From Zychaea mexicana (taxonomy: Eukaryota > Mucoromycota > Mucoromycetes > Mucorales > Lichtheimiaceae), in assembly GCF_025766255.1 (NCBI RefSeq), contig NW_026516686.1:62001-126000 (forward strand): a DNA stretch of 64,000 bases, read 5' to 3'. The notes under the pieces are model-generated. The model made no database searches and was not told where the DNA came from. It saw only the letters and a list, made by a program, of their open reading frames with translations. Made by a program: the position numbers and the translations under genes. Shown here one piece after another: positions 35,848-47,711 of this stretch. The first letter of the stretch is position 1. Each line of letters begins with the position of its first letter.

Positions 35848-36996
35848 ATAGTTTAGTAGCAGTAATATCTTTTCTTATATCAAACCTCTTCCCGCCTGCA
35901 TCATCTTTTTTTTTTGTTTTCCATTCCTTTTACCACGCACATATTCTTTCTCTTTTAGATATCCCAAAACATTGTACGTACATTTCATTCTTTCTTTTTT
36001 TGTGGAAAAAAATTTTAGTTATACATAGTCAGTTTTACTACTCTAAAAACAGATCTTACATGCTTCGCTACACAACTGCCAAGAGAATCTGGTATGTCTC
36101 ATGATATGGTACAAGAAGGACCTTGTGGACATAAATAGCTTTAGGTATTGTTGAGAAGATGATCCAAAATTAGCAACCGATCTCCGTTTTGCACACTTGT
36201 AGTGTCGTCAGTGTCTGTTGTTGATGTCGTCCAATGCGCTTGTTTATGTAACGGGAAGTGTCTGTTTGTCTGTTCCATTATTGTCGTTGACCAAATGGCA
36301 ATAACAATGCTGCGTTGCTCACGCCTTTGCACCGAGAAAACATCGGTTATTCGGTCGTATCTAAACGATATGTGCTCATCCGGACTTATGTTTCAAGGAC
36401 GGCGATTTAGATAAATACTTGCTGTATTTGTGAAGCAGAGAAAAGGTGATCCTCTTGGAGCAAAAGTCGTATTTGCTATATCTGTCTGCCATATCAAGCG
36501 AACATACTGTGAGGCAAGCCAGATGTACAAACTGTATGACTGCAAGCACTGTATCTTTGGCGGTAACAATGTTCCTTCCTTCAACATATTTCCCCCAATT
36601 GTTATAGCTCGGTGCAGCACTATAAACTCTTGCTTAATTTCTTCTTTTTCATTCATCATAGCGTATAACATTATTTTTTCGCATCATTGTATTCTCGCCG
36701 CCCGCATAATTGAGATCTTTTTGAAACAAGATGCTGTTGACATTTATACTATGGATGTGTTTCGGTCAGTCATTGTGTTTTGCTACATGTCACTCCTCTG
36801 TTACCTATGAGAGCAGTGCACTTATTTGAGCTGCTTTTCGTTGTCAAGAGACAGTATTGTTTTGTTGTCCTTAGCATGCGTGGAGATAAACGCGTTTCCA
36901 CCAGCTGTCAGGAGGGTGGAGCTGAGTTAGCGACATATTCTCACTCATATAAAGAGAGAACGCGACTTCCTCTAGTAACGAGTAACGACGCACCAA
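35848..36996. other. Intergenic, no supported gene
   Basis: 1.15 kb. The left part is the kelch 3' untranslated region. Several short frames (36430-36810) lack support. A TATA-like TATAAAG at 36948-36954 lies 43 nt before the zinc-finger gene start. Confidence 0.45.
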
Positions 36997-37767
36997 ATGA
37001 CCGACGAATGCAAATGCCCAGAATGCCCCAACGACGTTCAAAAATATTACACGGCTGACGCACTGCGCAGACATATATGGAACCTTCACACGACGAGAAG
37101 TTGGGTCACGTTTAATGGTGAAAGTCAGCTTGTCGAAAAAATAAAACCTAGCAACAAGCAGAATGAGGTGTTCCACTGCCCAGTCAAAGAGTGCCCTAAA
37201 AAGTACGAGACCCTTCAATACTTTGCAAAGCATATTGTGCAGCATGGTAGAGAAGCATCGGCAAAGGACCTGTCTGACTCTCGACAAAAGCGTGAAGCAG
37301 ATGAGGACTTGAATTCCGGGCCAGTGTAGGATTTTGCCGTCTTGCCGTCAGTCGCAGCAAAGCTTGACTTCCATATGCCAGCTAAAAAGTTAAAGACAAT
37401 GGTAGACCACGACACATCCATTTTGATTGCCTGCGACGCTCTCGAATCATCAAAACAATGCCAACAAGATAAAATCATGCTTTCAAAGATCGCCCGCTGC
37501 CAACCTGTCGTACTAACCAGCGACAACGAAGAATATCATTGTTTAGCATCTGCGTCGACTGTGGCAAGACTCGTGAATTCACAGCCACAAGCATTGACGT
37601 TCACAGCCCTGACCAAACTAGCTCCATCCGATTGCAACAGTGAGATAATCCTGAATACAGCAACCACGACTGATGGTATTATGGAGCATCTAGTCCACAA
37701 CAGCCCTTTGAACGACACGCTATCCAGCAAGCATTTCATTGAAATAGATCAGGAATTATGCAACTAG
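36997..37767 (+). CDS. Two-finger C2H2 zinc-finger protein
   Basis: Preferred model has two exons, 36997-37246 and 37358-37767 (219 residues). The 111-nt intron runs from donor GTAGAG to acceptor GTCGCAG and keeps frame, giving ...HIVQH-AKLDFHMPAKK. Finger 1 is unusual (CPECPN ... HIWNLH, Cys-X2-Cys-X15-His-X4-His). Finger 2 is classical (CPVKECPKKYETLQYFAKHI, C-X4-C-X12-H-X3-H). The C-terminal 135 residues match no domain I know and are rich in Thr, Ser and Asp. Without the intron the same frame has a TAG at 37327, so an unspliced gene would end after 110 residues. It is presumably a DNA-binding regulator. The C-terminus abuts the AT-rich flank of Crypton 1. Confidence 0.6.
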
Positions 37768-38084
37768 CTCAACTAAGAGATATATATTTTTACTTAAAAC
37801 TTTTTTTGTTTTATAAAACTTGTCTTTTAGTCAATAATATAAAAAATATCTTTTATTTTATAATTTTTACAATAATTATCAAAATATATTTTGGCAATAT
37901 CATTTTGTGTTTAGTGCGGGTCCGGACTCAGGTCCACAGCATAGCGGGGACCCAATCTTGATATCCAGGAAAAAAAAAGAATTTTCGAAGCTTCGCCACT
38001 TTTCTTTTGTCAGGCACATCTGTCAGATTCCGTTTCCTTCATCTCATTTCCATTCCTCATTAAATCGTTCACTATCTTAACAAC
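37768..38084. other. AT-rich stretch and 5' flank of Crypton 1
   Basis: 37790-37905 is very AT-rich. A GC-rich patch then follows (GCGGGTCC at 37917, CAGGTCCAC at 37929), and then the leader of the Crypton gene. Similar GGTCC/GGACC patches next to AT-rich runs occur near 42230-42380 and 45320-45350. The Crypton left end must lie here but cannot be fixed. Confidence 0.45.
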
Positions 38085-40869
38085 ATGAGCAGAGGTCGTG
38101 GTAGCACTGTTACTCCCGCTAGGAGAAGCACCGCCCGTTTGGCTAATCGCCCGGGCCGTGTGGTGGCGAGTAATGGTGCCTCACCACGTCCTCTTTCTCT
38201 CCCTGTCCCTCCCCCTCTACCACAGTATACTTCTTTCATGAGCTCGCAAATAGAGTATCAAGCTGCTGCTGAATCTGCTGCTCGAGCTACATACGAACAA
38301 GCACGAGGAAGCCGTCCGCAGAATACAGTTAGATCGTATTCTCCCAGGCAGGAAGAATTTCTCGAGTGGTGCCGAAGACGCTGTCCAAATGATCACACTA
38401 ACCAGTTGATCGACGACAGAAAGCTTCATCTTTTTCTTGTGGAAGAGGTTAGCCACATATCTGTTCGCAATCTATATATGTACGCATGTCTTACAATTGT
38501 GTTCTTTTTAGGTCGTCTTCAGAGAGAAGCGTAAACCTGGAAGAAAGAGAAAAGAGCCAGAGAATTCTGTGCTGTCGCCCGCCTCGTCACCCGCTCCTGC
38601 CATGCGTACCATCACCACCACCATGCCATCATCCTCGTCTGCTGCTGTTCTCTCGCCCGCCACCGCCGTCATGCCATCATCCTCGTCTGCTGCTGTTCTC
38701 TCGCCCGTCACCACCATCTTGCCATCATCGTCGTCGTCATCATCTGCTGCTCTACCTGTACGCGATGCTCCGGGTTATACCGTTGAGCAACCTGTTGCGC
38801 CTGATGCCCCCGCCCCCAAAGTCAAGCTTGCTACCGTTAAACAATACATTACTTCCATTGTCGATCTCCATTTTGAACAAGCCGAAACAGACCCTTGCTT
38901 CAATCGTCCGCATCCGCGTGGCCCGCTTGTTCATGCACTGGTTGATCATTTGAAACGTGTGGAAAACGAGCTTAGTCGACAAAACTACGAAGACAGAGGC
39001 ATGCGTACGACAGCAGATGGATATTCGACATCAGCTGAGATGGAGCGTATTGTAGATCATTTTCTGGCCACCAACAAGCAACAAGGACTGCGAAACTGCA
39101 CTGCTTTTCTTCTGCAACACTATGGACTTCTACGGGGCGAAAGCGTTCGTATGATGGAACTTGCCGATCTACAAACGTTACTTCTTGAGCGCGAGGGTGT
39201 CACTGAATGTCATGCGTTGGTGATGGTGCTTAAGCAAGGAAAAACAAACCAAGAGGGCCGTGTGGAGTTTGCTGCTGCGATGCGTAACGCCAATGTTGTT
39301 ATCTGTCCTTTGATGATGCTTTCCTTTTATCTCTTTCATCGGTGGCACGTTGCTGGTGAGGCATTCCCTTGTTTCCAAAGCAATCGAGATTGGTTCGACA
39401 TCAAGCTCATCAGAGGCAGAGATCGCAACACGCAGTCCATTACGTATGATCGTCATCGCGAGTGTATTTTAGAAGCATTCAAGTCAGTCGGCATTCACAG
39501 TAAAGCGGTCACTCACGCTATGAGGGGTTCGTCAGCACGCATGGCAGAGATATCTGGAACGAGCGAAGAGTCTATCCGGCGATTAGGTCGTTGGAATAAT
39601 TCTGCTTTATCGACCAGTTATCTAACCAATTTGCCTCGTGATATCTTGCGGACCATGGCAGGATTCACTAGAGAGGCTGGCCAATTCTACTTACCTCGTG
39701 CTGCTGTTACACCACCCCTTGAGCTTTGCAAGAAGGTTTTTCCTGAAGTCGATCGGTGGCGGGCGCTGCTGGATGCCAAACAAGTGGAGGACTCGTGCGC
39801 GGCTGATTCGTTTTTGCGTCTTCTTGTGCAGTTGCGTGTTGTATTTTTGCAAGATTCGGTTTTGATGAAAAAGCGCTGTCCAGGTCATCATTTGTGGCAA
39901 GATCCTTTGTTCCGTGATCCTTTGTATCTTGAATTTGAACAGTATGTGCTGGTGGACTACAGTCTTTCGTTTATATACTAATTATCCTTTTAAAATAGTA
40001 ACTTGAATCATGCACTTGAAAACAACGAAGAGCCCACTGATCTGTTACTTCAACGTGCCGTGCCGATCATTGAAAATAGACTTGCCATCTTGCAACAACA
40101 AATACAACAACAAATCGCTGCTCAGCAACAAGACACCAATCGCATTGTACAATCTTTCTCTAACGCCATACCCACTCTGGAAGCACTTGCGCAGCTTGCA
40201 CCAAACATGAGTCGTATAGGAGATATTGTACAGCATTGGGACCGCATCGCCAGCGGACAAGCGTCCTTGAGCGTCACGCTCAACTTGGCAGGTCAGCAGC
40301 AGCAACAACAACAAGATCAGCAACAACAACAGCAGCAGGAAGGTTGGGGCTCGGTTTCGCTCCCGTCCTCGTCCTCCTCCCTCCCATCCACCATGACAGC
40401 AACTGTGGTACTGCCATCAGCAGCACCAGCGCCATCATCATCTTCGTCGTCGTCGTCAGCAGCACCAGCACCAACATCGTCATCATCATCGTCAGCAGCA
40501 TCAGCACCAACTCATCACCATCATCATCACCCCCAACAACAACAGCCCATATATCCATCCATGAACCGCACAAACGTCCAAACAATCCCACAATTATGGA
40601 CTGAATGGTTTGACGGTTGGAATGGCGGCATGTCTGTGATTAGAATGGAAGAAGTGTACAAAACTGCATGGCGAAAAAGTGATTCAGACGGCAAATGGTT
40701 TCGTAGAAGACGAGCGATTATTCGGAAAGTTCAAGATTATATCGAAAGAAAAGGAATGCAAGAAAGAGTACCAGAAGCGTTGGACACTATACATAGACAC
40801 TATCTCGCTGTCGGCATTACCTCATTAGATTCACTATCGAAAGACTTATGTTTTTTTGATACACTTTAA
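38085..40869 (+). CDS. Crypton tyrosine recombinase 1, with GCR1_C-like C-terminus
   Basis: Three exons: 38085-38447, 38512-39941 and 39999-40869, giving 887 residues and no stop or frameshift. An N-terminal core-binding-like region (to about residue 250) is interrupted by a Pro/Ser/Ala linker with 48-nt coding repeats (MPSSSSAAVLSPATAV). The catalytic domain follows: LLRGES (R about 329), the beta-hairpin lysine in LKQGKTN, THAMRGSS (H456, R459), LGRWNN (W482) and the nucleophile SYLTNLP (Y491). Gln/Ser/His-rich linkers then lead to a GCR1_C-type DNA-binding domain (LWTEWFDGWNGGMSVIRMEE ... KWFRRRRAII). Fungal Cryptons have exactly this YR plus GCR1_C layout and integrate through a circular DNA intermediate. 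The gene looks intact. Confidence 0.9.
38608..38750 (+). repeat. 48-nt coding tandem repeat in Crypton 1
   Basis: Two near-identical 48-nt units and a diverged third encode MPSSSSAAVLSPATAV, MPSSSSAAVLSPVTTI and LPSSSSSSSAALPV. This is an expandable disordered linker between the N-terminal and catalytic regions. Confidence 0.8.
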
Positions 40870-42799
40870 ACTTTTTGTATATTCATTTCACCATCTTGTT
40901 CTTTTTTTCACTCGCTAGCTTTCCCTTTGACACGCTTTTATTTCAACTTTCTAACATTGGCCTTGCTTGGCCATATTTTTTTTATTGTATTACTTTCATG
41001 TTGTGGTCTGTTGGCCATGATGGTTTTTGCCTCGCTTTTTTTTTCTTTTTAACTTTTGCTTGTTTCGTGGCCTTGTTTGGCCCTTTTTTTTTTCAAAGAA
41101 TATATAACTTTTGTTTTGTGGGCTCACGAGGCCTGTCCTAAAAATGATTGTCAATGGTTTCGAATAGGGAATGCTTATAATAGTACGTTTTCTGAAGCAT
41201 GATGAAATGCATTTGATAAATTAGTTGCACTTGATGCAGAGCTTAAGATGTAGGAATTAGATTATATATATACACGCAGTACTGGATATGGCTCTAATAT
41301 TAGTAATTTAATAATGGACACTCGAGACGACTGTGTATATTACGAACGATACATGGTTAGCAGCATGGCGATAATGTATTACTGGGAACAGAAATATGTT
41401 GTTTAAATGAAGGCGATGTAGATTAGTTTTTCTCTCCAAAAATGTTCGTACTGCTGCAGATGTTGCGCTGGTTTTTCGCACCTTCCGCTGTCAAAATGCA
41501 TTGTGAATACATAAATCTTGAGCAGTTATCAAGGAAGGATAGTCATTAGAACTGCTTATAGTTAGTTCATCGGTCGATAGCGATTACAAAGTGGTTTTAT
41601 AATCGTTGCAATGGCAGCAATAAGTTGCTGTTATTCATCAGTCAGGCAAAGAAAGGAACAAGATATGACATGTTCCTACACAACACTAACTATCTCTACC
41701 TAGTGTCTGTTACATGTTCAAAGTACAGGAAAGGAGAGAAAACATTGTTAATATCTCAAGCATAGATAGAATAGCGTATACCGTTCAATCCACTGAATCA
41801 ATGTGCCATCTATACCAATGCTTTTTGAAAGCTATCAACAAGGTACCTGACGAGACAGAAGAAAGATAGGGTTAGTCTGAAGTGTAGACACTGATGTTGG
41901 ATCTACGTGTATGTTAGAGTGTAATAGTTTTGCTAACACCATGGCATCCATATCACTGTCATCTAACATTGAAAGTATTGGAGAGATCACTAAAATGTAG
42001 GCTCTTTGAGTGGTACAGTTGCTGTATGTAGCTAGCATGATACAAATTACACGACCTAGAGCAGCTCATTCATTAAGAACAGCACGATTTAAAAAACTTA
42101 TTCTGCAATCTCGGATGACATTAACCTTTCCTTAAATACATGGAATCAATGCCCGGTTCATTTAAAGCATTTTGAAGGTTTTCTGTAATAATTCTAAAGA
42201 TACCAAGCTCTTCTTTTATTAATAACAAGCAGGTCCACGGCTCTACTTATAAAAACGGTCCCCAACAATTGATATTCGCAGATATCATTCGGTATAACCA
42301 ATGATATCGCTGGATATCACTGTGGTCCTGCTATCGGGATTTCAAAAAATGGTGGACCCAGGTGGACTTTGGTGGACCTCAAGATTTTATACTTCATATG
42401 CACATTTTTTACAATAATTTATAATATTATATTTTTTATTATAATAAGGAGTTATCTTCGGGGATTGGCTTGGGTCACAAAACTGAGTCACCAGCCAAAT
42501 TGTGACCTTACACACAATAATCGCATTGTAGAAAAAAATGGAGTACCCGCTAGGTCACCGCTATGAATCATTTATGACACATCTTGCATATGCCTTTGAC
42601 ATGACACACATCCTTAGACTCAACGAGCGTAGCAGTAACAATGCAATAACACGTACATTGACTCATTCTCAATTAGATGAGCGTCAGTGTTTTCTTTGCT
42701 ATCACAAATGATATAAATAAAAGACCGTTTACTATTCTCAAAAATGTTGCCTTTATTTATTTGCAATACATTTCCAACTTTAACACATCTTTGTCAATT
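40870..42799. other. Spacer between the two Cryptons, no supported gene
   Basis: 1.9 kb. It begins with T-rich sequence carrying repeated TTGGCC (40965-41085). No coding frame is supported. Near 42262-42315 lies an inverted repeat GATATCATT / AATGATATC within a cluster of GATATC-like words, and at 42350-42380 TGGTGGACCCAGGTGGAC borders a short AT-rich run. The 3' end of Crypton 1 and the 5' end of Crypton 2 must lie here. Confidence 0.45.
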
Positions 42800-44578
42800 A
42801 TGTCTCTCAACACCACTGCCAGCTCCTCTACGTATCAGGCCTCGCAAATGGCTATGCGTGAATCTATGAATGAAACGCACCGTGAAGCACTCGAAGCACG
42901 CCCAGCCAACACGAAGAAAACCTATGTCAACAAGCAAACGGAATACCGTCAATGGTGCGATAGAATGATGCCACATTTGCCTACAGAAACTCGTTATATT
43001 GTTTATGGCGACAAGCTCCATTTGTTTCTCAAAGAAGAGGTATGTACAATAATTATGAAATGTGCGACTTCAAATTCATAGTTTTGCTGTACTGCTTCTT
43101 AGCTTATACAATCTCAATTAACAGGTCATGAACCGTGATGCTCGTCGCAAGGGCAAAGGATCGACCCAGCTCAAGAAAATCAAAGCTTCCACTTTCATGA
43201 GCTACGTTGCCGCCATCGTCGATTTATATCAGCAACAAGTTCGTTCGTTTGCCAATAGTCATCCTCATCCACGTAGCGCTGTCAAGGAACTTATCGACCT
43301 CGTCCAAATCCGCGAAGAAAGCCAACGACGTGAAAATTACGACGAACGTGCACTTGGAACATTGATCGATGGATATACGACTACCGATCAGATTGCCGAC
43401 GTTGTCGATTACTACATGGCCAAGAACGAAGGGTCTCACTTGCGCAATGCTCTCGCATTTTTGCTTTCTCACTATTGTTTGTTGCGAAGCGAGTCGGCTC
43501 GGAAGGCTACCTTACCCGATATGCACAGTGTCGAATTGGAGCGTGAAGGCCCGTCCGAATGCCATTCCCTCATGATGATTATCAAGCAAGGAAAGACAAA
43601 CAAGCACGGTCGTCTGGAACTTGTCGCCTGCATCCGGAACACTCGCGTCGAGTTATGCCCCTTCATGGCTCTTTCTTTTTATTTTTTCTGGCGTTGGCAT
43701 GTCGAAAACGAACCATTCCCCGTCTTCACTCATAACCAAGATTGGTATGATATCCGCTTGCTCAAGAGCACCTCTCCTTCCGCCACCAACACCACCGAAA
43801 TCTCATATCAGCAGCAACTTCGAGCAATCGACGAGGCGTTTGCCAAATGTAACATTGTCTCCTCCAAGAAGACACATGCCGCCCGTGGATCCTCATGTAA
43901 AATGGCAGATTTGGATGGTGCCGACGAGGCGCAGATAAGAAGATTAGGCAGATGGAACAACACTACGATGAATGGTGCTTACTTGACAAGTCTTCCTCGT
44001 GAAGTCATGCGTGTCTTGGCCGGCTTTCCTGCTCAACAGGGTCACTTCTTTCTGCCTCGTGCTGCCGTTGACCCTCCTCAAGAATTATGCAAAAAGATTT
44101 TTCCTCGTGTCGAATACTGGCTGGAAACAATTCGACCTGATCAAGTGGCTGCCGCCGGGTTTCTGCGTCTCTTAGGTGTTCTGCGCGTTACGTTTCTTCA
44201 AGACGCTGTGCTTATGCAAGAAAAGTATCCGCATCATCCAATTTTTCTCAATCATATATTCAGAGAGCCGCTATACATCCAGTTCAAAGAGTAAGTATTG
44301 ATTTTAAAAAATGCACAAGATGATCATCAATATGGTACTCATTGTTGTTACTATTTTGACTATTAGAGATCTTCAACGATCCATCCGAGAAGATGCCACC
44401 CCTCAAGATCTGCTCTTGCAACGTGCCGTACCTCACCTTGAGCAACGCATGAGCACGATGAACAATGAAATGGTTTCGCGGTTAGATGCAATGCAAATGC
44501 AGATGGAAAATATGACGAAGAACCTTTCTGACCTCGTATCCGGCCGTGCGACGGTGAACCTAAGCATCAATTGGCCAT

Positions 44579-44609
<31 letters not shown>

Positions 44610-45030
44610 ACCAATGCCAACACAGCAGCACCATCCAGAGCAGCAGCCAACAACAGCAACAGTTACATCCATCCCGAGTTCAGCACCTTCTGAATCATTG
44701 GGTCTTGATGCAACGAGTGAGCCACCGTTTTACATGATGAGCCGGGGAATCAAGACTGTCACTGACCTTTGGGCAGAGTGGTCGGTTGGGCTTGCTGGAG
44801 GCTATGCAGTGAAAACACTGGAACAACGTTGGGGTGCAAAATGGAGAAACGGCGATCGCAAGTTCTTCAGTCGCAGAATCAAGATCATTAAGGAGGTCGA
44901 GCGATTTGCCTCTGCCAAAGGGATTTCGGAAACGACAGCAGCAGCAATGGGCGAAGAAAGGCGCAATGCTCTTGGACTTAGCTTAAACGAGCTTAACAAA
45001 CAGGCGACAACGATTTTCCAAAATATTTAG
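42800..45030 (+). CDS. Crypton tyrosine recombinase 2, with GCR1_C-like C-terminus
   Basis: Three exons, 42800-43039, 43125-44290 and 44367-45030, in the same positions and phases as Crypton 1; 689 residues, no stops. Catalytic residues are present: CLLRSES (R about 201), IIKQGKTN, THAARGSS (H331, R334), LGRWNN (W357) and AYLTSLP (Y366). The C-terminus has LWAEWSVGLAGGYAVKTLEQ ... KFFSRRIKIIKEV, the GCR1_C-like domain. It lacks the long Ser/Pro repeat insertion of Crypton 1 and differs throughout, so the two are diverged relatives and not a recent tandem copy. The chosen ATG has a Crypton-1-like Ala/Ser start; an in-frame ATG lies upstream at 42677. Likely functional recombinase. Confidence 0.9.
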
Positions 45031-45330
45031 GTGTTTATGATAGCTCTTTTCTCCCTTTGCTACTTGTTCAGCAGACCCACTTAAACTATTTACTTGAAAT
45101 AAATGAAACATATTTTGTTTGTTGTAAAATATCTTTCCGTCATTGTTTTAGATTTACTGTTGTAATGGCGAAATCGCAAGTATAACACATGACAATGACA
45201 GGTAGTAGCATAGCAACGGTGTCAGAAACAAAGGACAGAGAGTAATATTATTATTTTGTGACCCGCACGGCAATAACTCCAGTTATTTCTCATGTAGATG
45301 GCAGAAAACAAGTGTTATTTCTTGCGGGTC
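45031..45330. other. 3' flank of Crypton 2
   Basis: 300 nt of 3' untranslated and terminal element sequence. It ends with GTGACCCGCAC (45258) and GCGGGTCCC / GCGGGTGACC (45324-45350), which look like the GC-rich border of the adjacent AT-rich island. Confidence 0.4.
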
Positions 45331-45814
45331 CCAAATTTTGCGGGTGACCTGCTGTGACATGTCGGGACATTGAGGTTGTATAATATAATTTATCTGTTTT
45401 ATCATTTACATTACACATGTAATTGCATTTCTCATAGTATTGAGGTAAATGTTTTTTACAATATGAAATATCATTCCCAACTTTAGTTTTATATGATATT
45501 TCTTTACATAAAGTTAAATTATTATTATAATATTTATTAAAATCTTTTTCTAATTCTTTCAATTTTTCGTAAATTATTTATATAGTTATTGTAATCTTTT
45601 TTAATCATTTTTATTTTTATTTTTATTATTCTATTTTCTAATTTTTTATATTTTATTAAAAGATGATCTTGTTTATTCAAATATTTATACTTTTTATTTT
45701 CGTCAAGAAATATTTTATTATAATAATTAAATGCAAATCTCATTTTATTTATATATTTTATATTATATTTATCCATTTCTTCTTTATAATCTATAATATC
45801 TTCATTAGTATTCC
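45331..45814 (-). other. AT-rich island, left part, with Lys/Asn-rich frames
   Basis: Extremely AT-rich. On the minus strand, two frames (45776-45537 and 45562-45290) encode Lys/Asn/Tyr-rich peptides (for example YYNKIFLDENKKYKYLNKQD and CKKHLPQYYEKCNYMC). They could be two pieces of one old transposon protein separated by a frameshift, or simply the translation of AT-rich DNA. No family is recognised. Confidence 0.35.
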
Positions 45815-46023
45815 CACTCTAGACTAGAGATGAAGACCTAAAGTAGATATGCTGTGATCTTCTAGTTCGGTGTTTAGTTAGGCGTAATGTCTGAGAAAAA
45901 GAAATAAAAGGAGGATGATGGTCTATCTGTATAACGTTGAGCTTCTAAGCGACTGGAAAAAGAAAGAGGGTAGAGGAGGGTGGGAGCATATCTACTTCAG
46001 GTCTTCATCTCTAGTCTAGAGTG
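45815..46023. mobile_element. MITE with 39-bp terminal inverted repeats (209 bp)
   Basis: The left end, starting CACTCTAGACTAGAGATGAA, and the reverse complement of the right end match over 39 nt with one difference (ACCTAAAGTAG versus ACCTGAAGTAG), running to GATATGCT. The match may extend a few bases outward (ATTC-CACTC). The core is purine-rich and non-coding. A third partial copy of ACCTGAAGGTAGATATGCT lies at about 46077-46095, just outside. The target-site duplication is unclear, so the superfamily is not assigned. Confidence 0.8.
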
Positions 46024-46583
46024 CGAATTGATGGTCGATAAATCTCCCACCAATCCCGAAAGACCGTCGATTCCGACCTGAAGGTAGATATGCTGATATA
46101 GAGAAAAACAAGGAATGAAAAGAAAGAAAGAAATAACTATGTTGGAGGCGTCTCAAGGTTTACACTTGTAACATTTATCTGTATCAGTCTTGTTCGTCGA
46201 TAATGATCGTTGAGTACTGCGGAGGAAGACCAATTGCCAAGGGTGACTATGTCATCTACTAGTACAGGAACACATTACTACCTAACTTAGGGGAGACACC
46301 ATACCTAGTGTCTTCCGGAATTCACCATTATCACTGAAAGTTGATGTATGAATGTTATAAGCCTTCAGTTCAAATGACAGCGACCGTGGATTAGGTGAAT
46401 TTGCCAAAGTAGCCGTTGGAAAAAAATGGAGTAATATGAAAATAACTCACTGATAAAAATTTAAACTCAATTACTTTAATAAGAAAAATTGGATTTTTAT
46501 ATCTTAATAAAATAACAATATAATAGTATTAAGACCTAATATGAAAATATGTTTACAGAACCTTATGAAAATTACATGAAATA
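46024..46583. other. Non-coding sequence between MITE and Merlin remnant
   Basis: 560 nt of mixed composition with no coding support. It contains the partial third copy of the MITE terminal motif. Confidence 0.35.
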
Positions 46584-47662
46584 CTTATTAACGAAGAAGC
46601 AGCAATACTATATTTAATAAATAATAATTATGTCAATAAATATGAACATTGTATTAATTGTGGTAAAAATATAAAGCTATATATTAAGAAAAAATTATAT
46701 ATATGAGAAACGATTAATATCCTAAGATTTGTAAGTTTTGAGATTTATTTTTTAAAAGAAAAAAAAATATTTAATCTGACAACCTGATTGAAAATCAAGG
46801 GTTTTGTAGAAGATTAAACAGAAATATATAATGCAAGTAATGTATAAATTTATTATATTTTATAAATATCTCTAATTTATTATACTTTATTGATTTCCTA
46901 AAAAAAATAAATTGCAAATTAATTATATTTAACAACAATTAATTTTTTATTATAATATTACAATTAAATATCATGTTTTTAAATCGTTTCTCTATATCAA
47001 AATTATAAATGTAGAAAAGTAGTATCACCATTTAAAGATACACTATTTAACAATATGAAACTACCAATGAATATTCAACTTCATTTACTATATTTATTTT
47101 TAGGAAAAGTTTCTTGATCATTTATTACAACAAGTTTAAATATTGATAAAAATACAGTAAGTAATTATAAAAAAAAAATAGAAATTATATGAAAGATAAT
47201 GTTAAAATTAATAAGATTGGAGGAAGAAATAAGATTGTTGAGATAGATGAAAGTAAAATATCAAAAAAAATATAATAAAGGACATAAAGTTGAAGGTTGT
47301 TGGGTGATTCATGGAGTAGAGAGAAGTATTTTAAAAATAAAATTGAAAATGAAAATAGAAATACATTCTTTATACCTATTGAAAAAAATATTAATAATAT
47401 TGATAAAACTATTAAAGATAATTTTAAGAAAGGGACACATATTTACACAGATTGTTGGAGAGGTTATAATAATTTAAAAAATATAAGATATAAACATAAA
47501 ACAGTAAATCATAAAAAATTTTTTAAGGATCCTATAACAGGAATTCATACAAATAGTATAGAGGGTATATAGAGTGAATTAAAAAGAGGTATAGATATTA
47601 GGAATCGAACTAAAAAAGATTTAATATTACATCTAAGAGAATATCAATGGAGAAAAAAATAA
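46584..47662 (+). pseudogene. Dead Merlin/IS1016-type transposase in AT-rich DNA
   Basis: Plus-strand fragments follow the order of a Merlin (ISXO2/IS1016-like) transposase: a zinc-ribbon-like CINCGKNIKLYIKKK (about 46650-46697), then MNIQLHLLYLFLGKVS (about 47068-47115), IGGRNKIVEIDESKIS (first catalytic Asp, about 47215-47260), KYNKGHKVEGCWVIHGVER, HIYTDCWRGYNNLK (second Asp) and HTNSIEG (catalytic Glu), ending at 47662. Several stops and at least two frameshifts break it. In-frame TAG/TGA stand where Trp is expected (EGI-stop-SELK). GC content is far below the surrounding genes. No terminal repeats could be paired. Confidence 0.8.
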
Positions 47663-47711
47663 AGAGTATAATATTTGGAAAAAGTTTTTAAGATCTTAAT
47701 AAATTGTTTTA

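Noticed and set aside
36997..37767. In-frame TAG at 37327 that would make the C2H2 gene a pseudogene or readthrough gene
   Set aside because: A 111-nt GTAGAG...GTCGCAG intron (37247-37357) removes the stop and keeps frame; the same donor hexamer is used in the gene at 24921.
46690..47200. Use of TGA as tryptophan (mitochondrial code) in the Merlin remnant
   Set aside because: The second TGA is explained by a one-base loss that also shifts frame, a TAG is present too, and other frameshifts show ordinary decay.
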